A DNA stretch of 64,000 nt from Merluccius polli (GCA_030340625.1 JAOPHQ010006622.1:26873-90872), one strand, 5' to 3'; positions 22,446 through 33,178 are shown, numbered from the stretch's first letter. Made by a program: numbers and translations. The notes: generated by a model not told the origin, from the letters alone.

Positions 22446-23314
22446 ATCAGGCTGTGGTACCTGATATCCTGGAGTTCGGCACCTGTGTCTAGGAGGACAT
22501 GGCACCTGTTTTACTTGAATTATTAAACACACAGTATGGGTCACGGTTGTCATTACAAGGCAGTTTAAATTCGGATGTGTTATGCTGTTGTCCCATGATT
22601 GCTTTAATAATGAGACGGATGAATTTCTTTGATGCTACTGGAATATGTTCTGACTACTGGTGATGAGTGGATCCGTGGGGAAGGCACACATGGGTACATG
22701 TTAGTAACCTTGGCGTGTGGGCCTTGCCTATGGATCACAAGATGGGCATTGAATTCATGAACTGTCCGACCTGAGGTTGGCTACGGATACGGGGGATAAC
22801 ACTGTGATGATGTTTGAGAAGCCTGCGTGCATGGAAACCACCTGAGCCATTGCATGCATGTCTACAGGGCGTTTTTTAGTTCTATATAGGTTTACTATTC
22901 CTTATACCTGGAGGTATTGATTTTGGTTATACATGCATATAAGTATTAGAAGGGATTTCTTATGATGAAACTACTATGCATTTATTACTATGCCTTTGTG
23001 TCCTCAAGATACGGTGATGATGGTATGACATATTGATTGTATGATGTGATGATAATTTGTCTACTGTTTGTTGGCTACGGCCCATGTATTCTTTGAGACA
23101 CACCAAGGTGAATGCCGTCCAATTTAGAGATGCGACAGGTTTTCCTCCTGTATAGAGGGGGTTTTCCCGAACTAAGTCGGTTGGTGATGTTGATGTTGAC
23201 CCACGGTAACCAAACCGTGGGTTTTTTTCTTTTTTCGCTTGAATTTATACTCACCATTTTTAGACCTTACATGATACATTGCATTATTAATTTATAGTAT
23301 GGTCATCAGTGATG

Positions 23315-23327
23315 ACCAAGGAGGGAC
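23315..23327 (+). other. ERV-like polypurine tract
   Basis: ACCAAGGAGGGAC immediately precedes the 3' LTR. Confidence 0.6.
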
Positions 23328-23727
23328 TGTTGCGAATTAATAATAACATATGTATCATCAGGCTGTAATATCTACACATAGCCACAAAGGAGTAGAAATA
23401 AATATACAAGTTGTATTTACCCCACCTGACCACATGATGGCGGCAAACATAATACACTGGGGGCGGGCGCTCAACACTAGCCATTATGCGTCATAGAGGC
23501 CACGCCTCCTGCCCAGAGACCATCCGGGCGGAAACATCCGGTTAGAATCAGAGCCCCCAGGTAGCGCATCCGAAAGGATGCAACGCGAGGGGGTCTCTCC
23601 ACGCGGCGTGAACTATACAATACCCCTCCTTCTGCTTCATAGATTAATATAACTAAAGCTAAACAAATAAAGTGAGTTAAAGCATTCCTGTTGTCGGCGG
23701 CCTTCTTCCTCAATGAACACCCCCACA
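23328..23727 (+). repeat. ERV-like 3' LTR
   Basis: TGTTGCGAATTAAT to CCCACA, 400 bp, followed by the duplication ACAG. Confidence 0.88.
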
Positions 23728-23731
23728 ACAG

Positions 23732-24715
23732 TCAGTCATTCACCTGCTTCCGTAATCATCAGGAATTCAAAATGATAATATTTCTTTATGGTTTACTTCC
23801 TGTCTGTCATTGTTGGTTCTTCATATAGTGGAAAAGTCTATAAAAGCAACCTCTGAACTCCAAGTTTTTTAGAAAGTCTCATGTTAGAGAATTTTCCAGT
23901 CAAAAAGTGCCGATAGTTTTTCTGTAATCTGTGTAATAATCCTGAAAAAGTATTCAAGACAGTGGTATAGCCAAAGATTTGAACTGAAAAAGTCTCTTTA
24001 TTTTTTAGGGACAAAAATTGAAGCTGGTGGAATGGGAGCCGTGCAAACTCTGGTATGTATGACTTCTGATTTGTAGCACATGGCCAGTTGGAGTGATAAC
24101 GAATCACCTAGTTTACATGTTATGTTGTTTTCTCCTAATCTGTCTCCAGTCTTATTTGACACCAACACTGAGAACATTCACATGAACACCAATAATCTAG
24201 TCATTGCCAATATTGACTAAGTTATTATCCCCACACTAAACATTCAGTGCTGAAATAGCCTACATTATATAAAATATATTAGTCTTCTAGGAGAAATGTG
24301 AAAAATAAATAAAGCCACGTAGGTTTAGTCCATGATTATCCACCCTGTGAATGTCATTGAATATAAAGAGGCTACAGTTGTCTCAGTCAGAAATTCTAAA
24401 ACATCTATCATGCTTTTCTGCTAACAGCACCATTGTACAGAAGTCAGAAAGAGGCTTATTTAAAAATGCTAAAATTGTCCATCACTGCATCACTGCCTTA
24501 CTCTCACTTTATTAGTGGATGATTGGTGTACATGCTAACATTTTTGTATATGATATTCATTTAAAAGTTAAGTTTGCAGACATTCCCACCGAAAATGACA
24601 CTTTGGTTCCTTACTTGAATTGAGGGTCTAAGGACAGAGGGTGTCACATACTGTACAGATTGTAAAGCTAAATGAAACAAATGTAATTTGTGACCATATG
24701 ACATAAAACACCAAC
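23732..24715. other. AT-rich sequence, no gene seen
   Basis: About 1 kb without recognised repeat or coding signal. The mirror copy is at 39138-40123. Confidence 0.55.
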
Positions 24716-24982
24716 ACGGCGGCTTGGTGGTTAGCACTGTTGCCTCACAGTAAGATGGAGATTAGATTCTCCTGGGATCTTTCTGTGTGGAGCTTGCATG
24801 TTCTCCCTGTGTCTGCGTGGGTACTCTGGCTCCCTCCCACTGCATTTTGGGGATAGGTTAATCTCGCCCGAAAGATGCTGGGATATGCCTCCAGCCCCAC
24901 TGTGACCCCAACAGGGATACGTGGAAGAGAATGGATACATGGGTGACTTGTGTGCACCCACAATGTGTTCTTCTACAACCAT
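24716..24982 (-). repeat. Non-LTR-type interspersed repeat, inverted
   Basis: The minus strand carries the same phrases as 10641-10937: AACATGCAAGCTCCACACAG, GGAGGGAGCCAGAGTACCC, and CCCAGCATCTTTCGGGCGAG. This copy extends further to GGTGGTTAGCACTGTTGCCT at the other end, the conserved terminal block of the family. Confidence 0.75.
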
Positions 24983-25393
24983 TTCTTGACTATTAATTTA
25001 CTGTCCATTTCATTAAAATCCACTATTGGAAAACAGTCACAGGGGTCTAATGTGAGTCTTAATGTCTGACCATGCATTTGCATAACCAAACATAACATCA
25101 GTTGCTTTCTTTTTTGTGTTACAATGGAGAGGACTGGCCTTTGGAGTGGGTGCCGGAGAAAGACACCACTTCCTAATGTTGCCAAAGTGCAGAACGGACT
25201 GCAGTGCCCTTGGGTTTGTCATGTTGTTTTGTTATTTGTTTGTTCTTTAAGTGTTGCCAATTATTGCCACTTGAAGCAATGAGTGTTTATTTGCAGTACT
25301 TTCTTTAATAAATAAATACCAAATGAAGTCTTCTTTAATATCATTGGTACATTGCTCTTGGAGATAATACTATGGGAAGGCTGGCTCTGTAAT
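24983..25393. other. Unassigned sequence
   Basis: About 0.4 kb with no gene or repeat family that I recognise. Confidence 0.5.
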
Positions 25394-25662
25394 TGGAGCC
25401 AAGATGGATTCAGGGGGATGTGGTGGAGAGATACACAATGAAGACGATGGAGGCCATCCTGAACAACACGGCTCAACCACTTAACACCTTGATGGACCAA
25501 AGAAACAACAGGCTCCTCTCTCTCCACTGAAGGACTCAGAGATACAGGAGATATTGTGTACCTACAGTCATCAGGCTTTACACTTCTTTGATCAAAAGAT
25601 GAGCTGACAGACATTTGAATTTCCCTTTGGGGATGAATAAAGTAACTCTTATCTAATACATT
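25394..25662 (+). mobile_element. 3' end of a non-LTR retrotransposon
   Basis: It ends TTTGAATTTCCCTTTGGGG ATGAATAAAGT, a signature I associate with the 3' tails of CR1/L2/Rex1-type fish LINEs. Upstream, GCCATCCTGAACAACACGGC and CAACAGGCTCCTCTCTCTCC fit the 3' UTR of such elements. It is 5'-truncated with no RT left. The family assignment is from memory. Confidence 0.6.
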
Positions 25663-25756
25663 TATCATTCTAATTCATGATATCTACATTTGGTCAAATA
25701 TATAAGTACATTCTTCACACTCTTGTCTGTATAAAAACATTCTGGCCATACTATAC

Positions 25757-26104
25757 TGTGGCGACGGCAAGGAAGGAGTGAGACAGGAGCCCAGGTTTAA
25801 GTGCGCATGCAACTCCCGTGCCCCATACACCGCACGGCTCTGGGAGTCACCTTTATTTAAGACACACCCACACAGACAGAAACATGGCACACCTGACAAC
25901 CACAACTAACACTCTCATTCACGAAATCATGAAAAACACTGCACATACGGGAACACACACACACAATGACACACAATAATAACTCGCCAACCACCAACCC
26001 CACGGTGATTCTGGGCGCCGATAACGTCCAAACCCCCACCAGGGTGCACCCCCCAGAACCCCTTGTGCCGGACCCCCATAGGGGGCATGGCCGTGATCGC
26101 CACA
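25757..26104 (-). repeat. Gypsy-2 3' LTR
   Basis: 348 bp with TG/CA ends and an 8-bp terminal inverted repeat (TGTGGCGA/TCGCCACA). On the element strand there is an AATAAA in CTTAAATAAAGGTG. It holds about 40 bp (with TGTGTGTGTTCCCGTATGTG) that are missing from the 5' LTR. Confidence 0.9.
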
Positions 26105-26122
26105 CAGCTCCCCCCTGAGGGG

Positions 26123-28065
26123 TCAGTCATCCCCGACGACCCCCTCACCCGACACATAGTCCCTCAAGTGTTCGGGCGCCTGGCGGCGCCGGGTAGGCCG
26201 CTGGATCCTTCCGGGAGTGGCAACCGCGGGGCCAACGGCCCCGTCAGGGGCAGGGGAGCCAGCAGGGGCCGGGGGGCCCCCCGTTCCGCCCCCCTCCTCC
26301 TCCTCCTCCTCCGCAACAGCTGGGGTGAGGGGGCGGTACGGCGAGAGCCTGTCCCGGTGCAGCACTACCACCCGGCCCCGTCCCGGCATCCGCAGGCGGG
26401 AGACGACCTCGGACACTACGCCAAGGATCTCCCCAGGCCCCTGCCAGTGGCTCCGCAGCTTAGGGCAGACCCCCCTCTTTCGCACGGGGCAGTACACCCA
26501 CACCCTGTCCCTGGGTATGAACGCTCGTCCCCTACAGCAAGTGTCATAGCCCCTCTTCTGCCTCACAGAGGCAGCCTGAGCCTGGCGGGTGTAGTCATGA
26601 ACCGCCAGCAGGCGATCCCTCAGCCGGCGGAAGTACTCCATTGCCGCACCCCCGGCAATCTCAGGTTCGGGCGGGGACCCGAACACCAAGTCCACCGGTG
26701 TCCGGAGCTCCCGCCCGAACATGAGGGCCGCTGGCGTGCAGTGACTGGTCTCCTGCACCGCCGTCCGATAGGACCACAGGATCAGGGGAAGGTGGCGGTC
26801 CCAGTCCCGTTGGTGCTGGCTGGTGAGGATGGCGAGCTGGGTGGCCAGGGTGTGGTTAAACCGCTCCACCAACCCGTCGCTCTGGGGGTGGAGCAGCGTC
26901 GTCCTTGTCTTATGCACCCCCAGCCGCCGGCAGACCTCCCCAAAGACCTGGGACTCAAAGTTCCGCCCCTGGTCGCTGTGGAGCTCCTCGGGGACCCCGA
27001 AGCTGGCAAACATCTCCTCCACCAGCTTCTCCGCGGTGGTGGTGGCGCCCTGGTCCGGCACCGCATATGCCTCGGGCCATTTGGTGAAGTAATCCATGGC
27101 CACGAGGACGTAGCGGTTGCCGGAGTCGGTGACTGGGAATGGCCCCAGGACGTCGACCCCCACCCGCTCCATCGGTGCTCCCACCAGGTACTGCTGGAGC
27201 GGGGCATGGGAACGCTGGGCCGGCCCTTTCTGTGCCGTGCAGGTGTCGCAGCAGTGGACATGTAGCTCAATGTCCCGCCGACAGCCCGGCCAGTAGAACC
27301 GCCCGCGCAGGCGGTGCAGGGTCTTGGAGTTCCCGTAGTGCCCCGCTCCCACCGAGCCGTGGACCAGCTGCAGTACCTGTGGACGAAGCACACGGGGAAC
27401 CAACAGCTGGAGGATGTCGCCCTTACCCCTAGGCTCCTGCCACCGGCGGTAGACCACCCTGTCGTGGAGCTGGAAGCATCCCCACTGTGAGTGGTAGGCC
27501 TTCACATCAGCCCCCCGCGCCGACAACTCCGTCCAGCTGGGGCGCCGCCCCGCCTCCAGCCAGTCCCTCACCGCCGCCAAGGTCTCGTCAGCCCGCTGCT
27601 GCTGCTCCAACTGGCGCGCCGACAGCGGGAGCCACCCCTCAGCATCACCGGCGGTCTGGACAGCCCCGGTGGCCTGGACAGCCGCCACCACCGGAGGCTC
27701 GTCGGCCCGCTCCTCCTGCCGCCGGCAGTAGCGACACTCCAGGGCTGCACAGGGCCGTCGGGAAAGCGCGTCGGCGTTGCTGTGGAGGCGTCCCGCCCGA
27801 TGCTGGATCTCAAAGTCATATTCCTGCAGCGCCTCCAGCCAACGAGCCACCTGGCCCTCAGGGTTCTTAAAACTGAGGAGCCAGGTGAGGGACGCGTGGT
27901 CGGTGCGGACCAGGAAGCGCTTGCCATGCAGGTACGGTTTGAAATGCCGCACGGCCAGAACCACAGCCAGCAGCTCCCGTCGGGTCACGCAGTAATTGCG
28001 CTCCGCCCGACTAAGCGTGCGGCTGAAGTAGGCCACCGCATGCTCCCCATCCCCCCCCCCCCCCC
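26123..28065 (-). pseudogene. Gypsy-2 RNase H and integrase
   Basis: From about 28050 the frame reads HAVAYFSRTLSRAERNYC and VRTDHASLTWLL (RNase H). Then come the HHCC zinc domain (ILQLLVPRVLR..., HCCDTCTAQKG) and integrase: GVDVLGPFPVTDSGNRYVLV, LHSDQGRNFESQVF and LVERFNHTLATQ supply D, D and E. The C-terminus is Glu- and Pro-rich and ends HLRDYVSGEGVVGDD. This frame is open for over 600 codons here, whereas the mirror copy has three private frameshifts. Sequence upstream of 28060 in the same frame is a shadow of RT. Confidence 0.9.
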
Positions 28066-29130
28066 CTGGGAGAGGACCGCACCCACCCCCAGGTTGCTGG
28101 CATCGGTGTCGACGATGAAGGGCCGACTCACGTCGGGGTACGCCAGGACCGGAGCCTCGGTGAGGACCGCCTGGAGTCGGGCGAAGGCCGTGGCGCAGGC
28201 GTCGTCCCAGACGTATGGCCGGCCTGCCTCGGTCAGGCGGTGGAGAGGGCTGGCGATCGTTGCGAACCGGCGGTAGTACACCGCCAGACCCAGAAAACTC
28301 CGCAGTTCGCCGGCGGGGGTCGGCCAGTCCCGGACTGCTGCCGCCTTGGCCGGGTTCGTGGCTACGCCCCGCTTGCTCACCACGTGCCCCAAGAACAGCG
28401 TTTCCCTGGTCAGCAGGGAACACTTGGCAGGGTTCAGCCGCAACCCGGCCCGGCGGATGGCGGCAAGAACCTCCCGCAGGTTCGCCAGCGCCCCGCTGAA
28501 GTCGCGGGCATGTACCAGCAAGTCGTCCAGGTACACCACACAACGACTCCGGGGGATGTCCGCCAGTACCATCTCCATCATCTGCTCGAACGTAGCCGGC
28601 GCGTTGCACAGTCCGAACGGCATGACCCGAAACTGCCACAACCCCTGCCCGATGGTGAACGCCATCTTTGGTCTGGCCTCGGGGTCCAGCTCCACCTGCC
28701 AGTAGCCGCTACGCAGGTCCAGGGAGCTGAACCAGCTAGACCCCCCGATGTAGTCCAGGGCGTCGTCGATGCGAGGGAGCGGGTACGAGTCCTTTCACGT
28801 GACTTTGTTGAGGCGCCGGTAGTCCACGCAGAACCTCCAGCTGCCGTCCTTCTTCTTCACCAGGACGGCCGGAGCCGCCCAGGGACTGGACGAGGGCTCG
28901 ATCACCCCCGCTGCAGCCATCTCGCGGACCTTGTCGTCAGCCGCCTGGCGTTTGGCCAGGGCTAGTCGATGGGGCCGCAGGCGGATGGGCCGAGCAGAGC
29001 CGGTGTCGATGGCATGCTGCACCAGCCCGGTCCGCCTGCATTCCTCATCCCGAGCTGCAAAAATGTCCCCATAGTCCTCGAGTACCAGCCTCAGCTGTTC
29101 ACTCCTGCTGCGCGTCGAGGCCAACCCCAC
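28060..29130 (-). pseudogene. Gypsy-2 reverse transcriptase
   Basis: Starts in the RT finger region (GVIEPSSSPWAAPAVLVKKK, WRFCVDYRRLNKVT). A TGA stop follows T, probably from a Trp codon, and it occurs in both arms. The palm continues with SLDLRSGYWQVELD, MPFGLCNAPATFEQMM and the catalytic YLDD at 28522-28533. The connection region has FLGLAVYYRRFATIASPL. The frame changes at a long C run (about 28060-28075), a place where length is easily misread. Confidence 0.9.
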
Positions 29131-29497
29131 TGCGCAGCCAGAGCGCGCGGACAGCCTGGACGGTCTCCGGGGAAGGGGAGGCGGCGGTTACAGGCCCGCT
29201 CTTACTGCAGGGCCGCGGCCGGGGCACGTGGTCCGTAACCCGGCGATTGCTCCGCTGCCTGCCAGAGCCCCTGTGTTCTCCCCGCCCGGACTGGAGAGCC
29301 ACGGTCTCGGCGCCTACAGTAATGGCTGCTCCAGCCACGTCCACCCTGACACCCCCAACGGATCAGCAGGTCCAGGCCGATGATGCATGGGTCCCGGATG
29401 TCGGCAAGCCAAAACCCATGCACCACCTCCTGGTCACCCACCTGGATGACCAGCTGCTTCCTCCCCCTCATCCCGGCCTCCTGCCCCGTCACGGTCG

Positions 29498-29715
29498 TCA
29501 GGCCGTCCACCCCGTCCACCCCCCCGAGAGTGCGCCGGTGGTGCCCGGAAGAACCCCCGGACGCACCAGGGAGATGGTTGACCCCGTGTCCACCAAGGCC
29601 TGGCATGGTCGGCCGTCGAGCCTGCAGTGGAGGTAGAGGCCCCTGGCGCGGGCAGGGCCGCCAACCAGAGCGCACCGACCATGGAGAGGGGAAAGCTTTC
29701 GGAGTGGTGGTCCCC
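29498..29715 (-). pseudogene. Gypsy-2 protease
   Basis: CQALVDTGSTISLVRPGVLP has the DTGS active-site motif of retropepsins. The frame ends soon after in LSGGWTGWTA. The second conserved block (GLDLLIRWG) is found in another frame at about 29350, so the region is frameshifted. Confidence 0.8.
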
Positions 29716-30074
29716 TCACTGGGCCACTCCACCGCAGTTTTCCGCCGGCCGAAGGGGTCTAGCCCGTGGTGCCGGGGCGGGGCAGTCACGGGCCAGATGG
29801 CCCGGTTCACCGCACCGGAAACAGCGCTGGTCACCTCCGGACGCACGTCGGTCGGTGGGTGGCGGCCGCTGCCGGGGGCGCTGGGCCGGAGTCCAGGCCT
29901 GACAAACCTCCTCCCCGTCCTCATCCTGCTCGCAATGGACCGCCTGCCGGACGCGAGGCCGGGAGGCACCGGGCGGCTGCAGGCTGGGTTGGTCGGACAG
30001 CTCCTGTTCCGCTCGCTCCGCCTCGTCCAGCACAGCACCGAGGGTCGGGGGCCTGGTAAGGCGGACGTGCTGTC
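29716..30074 (-). pseudogene. Gypsy-2 gag C-terminal part with zinc knuckle
   Basis: LDEAERAEQELSDQPSLQPP follows the capsid. Further on, QRCFRCGEPGHLARDCP is a canonical CCHC knuckle. It is separated from the capsid frame by a TAG stop shared by both arms. Confidence 0.85.
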
Positions 30075-30669
30075 CTAGCCGTGGCGGGCAAGTCCCCGAA
30101 GGAAGGCGTGCAGGGCCAGGTCCTCCCTAACCGCAGCAGGGTAGGCGGGGTAATGCTGGGCGTACAACAGCACGTCCGCGGTGTAAGCCCCCAAGCGTTC
30201 CCCCTCCTGGCGGCGGCGGCCGGCCAGCAATTCCCGGCTGTGGTCAGCGGCCACCCGCTGGCCGAAACGCAGGTCCAACGCCCGGGTCAAGGCCTGGAGG
30301 TCCCGCTGGGCTGCCGGCCCCAGGTCCATAAGGACCTGCACCACCGACCCCTCCAACGCCAGGGCAAGCTGGGTGGTGGACTCGTCCCCATCCCAGCCGT
30401 AATGCAGCGCGGCAATCCGAAACTGCGCCAGGTATGGTTCCAGCGGCGTCGCCCCCGGAATACTTGGGCAGCCTGACTCCCTGGGGGCGGTGGACTCCGG
30501 CCAACCGTGCAATTCCCCCATCGGCCACTGGGTGGTGCTGCGCACCAGTCGTGCCCGTCGCAACCGGCGACACGCCAGGAGCCGAAACGCCGGGCCATAC
30601 CTCCATCTCCTCCTCCTTGGGACACGTTGCCATAGGCAATCCCCACTCGGGGAAAGTCCGCTTCTCCAT
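30075..30669 (-). pseudogene. Gypsy-2 gag matrix/capsid region
   Basis: The likely start is MEKRTFPEWGLPMATCPKEE, 14 bp downstream of the primer site. A frameshift about 30 codons in leads to the capsid-like segment YLAQFRIAALHYGWDGDEST, RDLQALTRALDLRFGQRVAA and YAQHYPAYPAAVREDLALHA, which ends at a TAG. The capsid part stays open in both arms. Confidence 0.82.
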
Positions 30670-30682
30670 GGTTTCCTTTCGG

Positions 30683-30700
30683 ATCCCACTTCTGACACCA
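30683..30700 (-). other. Gypsy-2 primer binding site
   Basis: On the element strand it reads TGGTGTCAGAAGTGGGAT, two bases after the LTR. This is the tRNA-Leu-type site known from several gypsy elements. Confidence 0.85.
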
Positions 30701-30702
30701 AA

Positions 30703-31010
30703 TGTGGCGACGACAAGGAAGAAGTGAGACAGGAGCCCAGGTTTAAGTGCGCACGCAACTCCCGTGCCCCATACACCGCACGGCTCCGGGAGTCACCTTT
30801 ATTTAAGACACACCCACACAGACAGAAACATGGCACACCTGACAACCACAACTAACACTCTCACTCACGATCATGAAAAACACTGCACTCCCCAACCACC
30901 AACCCCACGGTGATTCCGGGGCGCCAATAACGTTCAAACCCCCACCAGGGTGCACCCCCCAGAACCCCTTGCGCCGGACCCCCATAGGGGGCATGGCCGT
31001 GATCGCCACA
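30703..31010 (-). repeat. Gypsy-2 5' LTR (short form)
   Basis: 308 bp, with the same ends as the 3' LTR but lacking its block of about 40 bp and carrying scattered substitutions. The short form is in both arms. Confidence 0.9.
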
Positions 31011-31509
31011 ATACTATGATTTGCTCTGATATGAATAAAATACAACAAGTCCTCCAACCCAAACGAACATATAGGTTGCAACATCTTTACTTTTTCTTAA
31101 CAAAGATCATCTATATGCAATGCAATTATTAATTCGGCTGTAGTAGATATTTGATATATTTAACAAATATATGATTTTATGACCATATTTTACGTCACAA
31201 CTTCGCAACTGGGAAGAACTACCGTCCACAAAACGCCATTTGTACAATACTACCTAAGATAGCAGAAATAAAGCAACATCTTTACTTTATCTCCACACAG
31301 ATCATCTATATACTCAACCCAGTCGCCAAAAGCATACGTTGACAGTGAACGTTTTCGTGAACACGGATTACGTTTAGCGTCAGTCACTGACGTAGATTGT
31401 CTCCGGCGATATTTGACATTCAGTGGTGTGTGCCACATCCGTCCTATTGGTTAGTTATTACTCCTGTATCTGAGCTATAGAGTAAACAACTCTATAAACA
31501 ACTCTATAG
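31011..31509. other. AT-rich sequence between Gypsy-2 and the centre
   Basis: About 0.5 kb with no gene seen. It holds two imperfect copies of a block with CAACATCTTTACTTT and ACAGATCATCTATAT (or AAAGATCATCTATAT), at about 31080 and 31272. The mirror copy is at 32371-32866. Confidence 0.55.
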
Positions 31510-32370
31510 CTGTGTCCCAATTTAGGGGTTGCATGCTTCGAAGTACGCATTCGAAGGCCGATTACGTCACAACGCGGCGCGAAGGCTGTCCCAATTCGAA
31601 GGGCTCCTTCAAATGCGTACTTCAAATGCGTACTTCTTTTCCCTCGTTTTGGAGGATGCACCGCAACTATCCTTCGCGGCCTCGCATATCCCAAAATCCT
31701 TTGCGCGCCGCTTTTCAGTGCCGGGAAAGTTACAATGGCGACACCAAGCAGCGATGAATTTATATTTAAATGTAATAAGTATTGGGTTTATATTTAATTA
31801 CTTTTACTTACTACGAGTTATACTTTTGCTAATTACTTATATTTTATTACTTTTATTATGGTGACGCAACCAGGAAATGCTTGGAAGGCTAGACCGTCTC
31901 ATTTAACAACGGTTGATGCGGCCTTCGAAGGCTGCGTACTTCTGAGGGACCTTCGAAGGCCGCATCAACCGTTGTTAAATGAGACGGTCTAGCCTTCCAA
32001 GCATTTCCTGGTTGCGTCACCATAATAAAAGTAATAAAATATAAGTAATTAGCAAAAGTATAACTCGTAGTAAGTAAAAGTAATTAAATATAAACCCAAT
32101 ACTTATTACATTTAAATATAAATTCATCGCTGCTTGGTGTCGCCATTGTAACTTTCCCGGCACTGAAAAGCGGCGCGCAAAGGATTTTGGGATATGCGAG
32201 GCCGCGAAGGATAGTTGCGGTGCATCCTCCAAAACGAGGGAAAAGAAGTACGCATTTGAAGTACGCATTTGAAGGAGCCTTCGAATTGGGACAGCCTTCG
32301 CGCCGCGTTGTGACGTAATCGGCCTTCGAATGCGTACTTCGAAGCATGCAACCCCTAAATTGGGACACAG
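31510..32370. mobile_element. Foldback DNA-transposon segment at the palindrome centre
   Basis: Both ends read CTGTGTCCCAATTTAGGGG inward, with subterminal TTCGAAGTACGCATTCGAAG and a second CTGTCCCAATTCGAAG. Such ends are typical of non-autonomous fish DNA transposons, but I cannot assign a superfamily. Each half is about 420 bp and the halves mirror each other except at the 18-bp spacer. Either this is a foldback element that always had long arms, or the junction of the giant palindrome cut an ordinary element and doubled its left part. No transposase is present. Confidence 0.7.
31932..31949. other. 18-bp asymmetric spacer at the palindrome centre
   Basis: This is the only sequence at the centre that is not mirrored: CTGCGTACTTCTGAGGGA. 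It is flanked on both sides by the self-complementary decamer CCTTCGAAGG (31922-31931 and 31950-31959). Outside those, GGTTGATGCG on the left and CGCATCAACC on the right begin the long arms. The layout fits fold-back of one strand at a short inverted repeat, but it would look the same in a chimeric join. Confidence 0.93.
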
Positions 32371-32866
32371 CTATAGAGTTGTTTATAGAGTTGTTTACTC
32401 TATAGCTCAGATACAGGAGTAATAACTAACCAATAGGACGGATGCGGCACACACCACTGAATGTCAAATATCGCCGGAGACAATCTACGTCAGTGACTGA
32501 CGCTAAACGTAATCCGTGTTCACGAAAACGTTCACTGTCAACGTATGCTTTTGGCGACTGGGTTGAGTATATAGATGATCTGTGTGGAGATAAAGTAAAG
32601 ATGTTGCTTTATTTCTGCTATCTTAGGTAGTATTGTACAAATGGCGTTTTGTGGACGGTAGTTTCTTCCCAGTTGCGAAGTTGTGACGTAAAATATGGTC
32701 ATAAAATCATATATTTTGTTAAATATATCAAATATCTACTACAGCCGAATTAATAATTGCATTGCATATAGATGATCTTTGTTAAGAAAAAGTAAAGATG
32801 TTGCAACCTATAGTTCGTTTGGGTTGGAGGACTTGTTGTATTTTATTCATATCAGAGCAAATCATA
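32371..32866. other. Mirror of the AT-rich sequence at 31011-31509
   Basis: Differs from the left copy by a few homopolymer-length changes (for example GAAGAAACTACC against GAAGAACTACC) and the occasional substitution. No gene seen. Confidence 0.6.
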
Positions 32867-32870
32867 GTAT

Positions 32871-33176
32871 TGTGGCGATCACGGCCATGCCCCCTATGGG
32901 GGTCCGGCGCAAGGGGTTCTGGGGGGTGCACCCTGGTGGGGTTTGAACGTTATTGGCGCCCCGGAATCACCGTGGGGTTGGTGGTTGGGGAGTGCAGTGT
33001 TTTTCATGATCGTGAGTGAGATGTTAGTTGTGGTTGTCAGGTGTGCCATGTTTCTGTCTGTGTGGGTGTGTCTTAAATAAAGGTGACTCCCGGAGCCGTG
33101 CGGTGTATGGGGCACGGGAGTTGCGTGCGCACTTAAACCTGGGCTCCTGTCTCACTTCTTCCTTGTCGTCGCCACA
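32871..33176 (+). repeat. Gypsy-2 5' LTR, right copy
   Basis: 306 bp, short form, with AATAAA at 33076-33081. Confidence 0.9.
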
Positions 33177-33178
33177 TT

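Larger units (their letters stand above)
17650..23727 (+). mobile_element. Endogenous-retrovirus-like element with non-coding interior
   Basis: LTRs of 395 and 400 bp bound a 5.3-kb interior. A 4-bp duplication ACAG flanks it (17646-17649 and 23728-23731). The 5' LTR is followed by a primer site matching tRNA-Trp, then a good splice donor. A polypurine tract precedes the 3' LTR. Apart from a short integrase-like relic near 22.3 kb there is no gag, pol or env, and no sense-strand frame of useful length. The interior is instead rich in small tandem duplications. It is either a heavily decayed provirus or a non-autonomous derivative dependent on a helper. Confidence 0.85.
25757..31010 (-). mobile_element. 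Gypsy-2: Ty3/gypsy retrotransposon, inactivated
   Basis: LTRs with TGTGGCGA and TCGCCACA ends, a 4-bp duplication ATAC (25753-25756 and 31011-31014), a tRNA-Leu-type primer site and gag-pol in standard order. RT with YLDD, RNase H, HHCC and DDE integrase are all present. There is no chromodomain. It is broken by stops at the end of the capsid region and after RLNKVT in RT, both shared with the mirror copy, and by a frame change at a C run. Very GC-rich compared with its surroundings, which makes many long false frames on the opposite strand. Confidence 0.93.
1..31931. repeat. Left arm of a giant inverted repeat
   Basis: Every element in this arm recurs in reverse order and opposite strand to the right of 31950. 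Examples are the Gypsy-2 LTR ends (25757 and 38097), the ERV-like LTR ends (17650 and 46265), the Gypsy-1 ends (11191 and 56404) and the satellite boundary (5978 and 61630). Pairing follows x to about 63881-x near the centre, with drift of tens of bases, and about 67600-x outside the right-only segment. Differences are mainly one-base and homopolymer-length changes. The arm runs off the window at base 1, so its true length is unknown. It may be a real inverted duplication or an assembly product. Confidence 0.96.

Noticed and set aside
25261..25668. 135-codon minus-strand frame over the non-LTR fragment
   Set aside because: It is antisense to a recognisable LINE 3' tail, so it is incidental.
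26123..29900. Long plus-strand frames over Gypsy-2
   Set aside because: Antisense shadows of GC-rich gag-pol. They contain no domain, while the minus strand has complete RT and integrase motifs.
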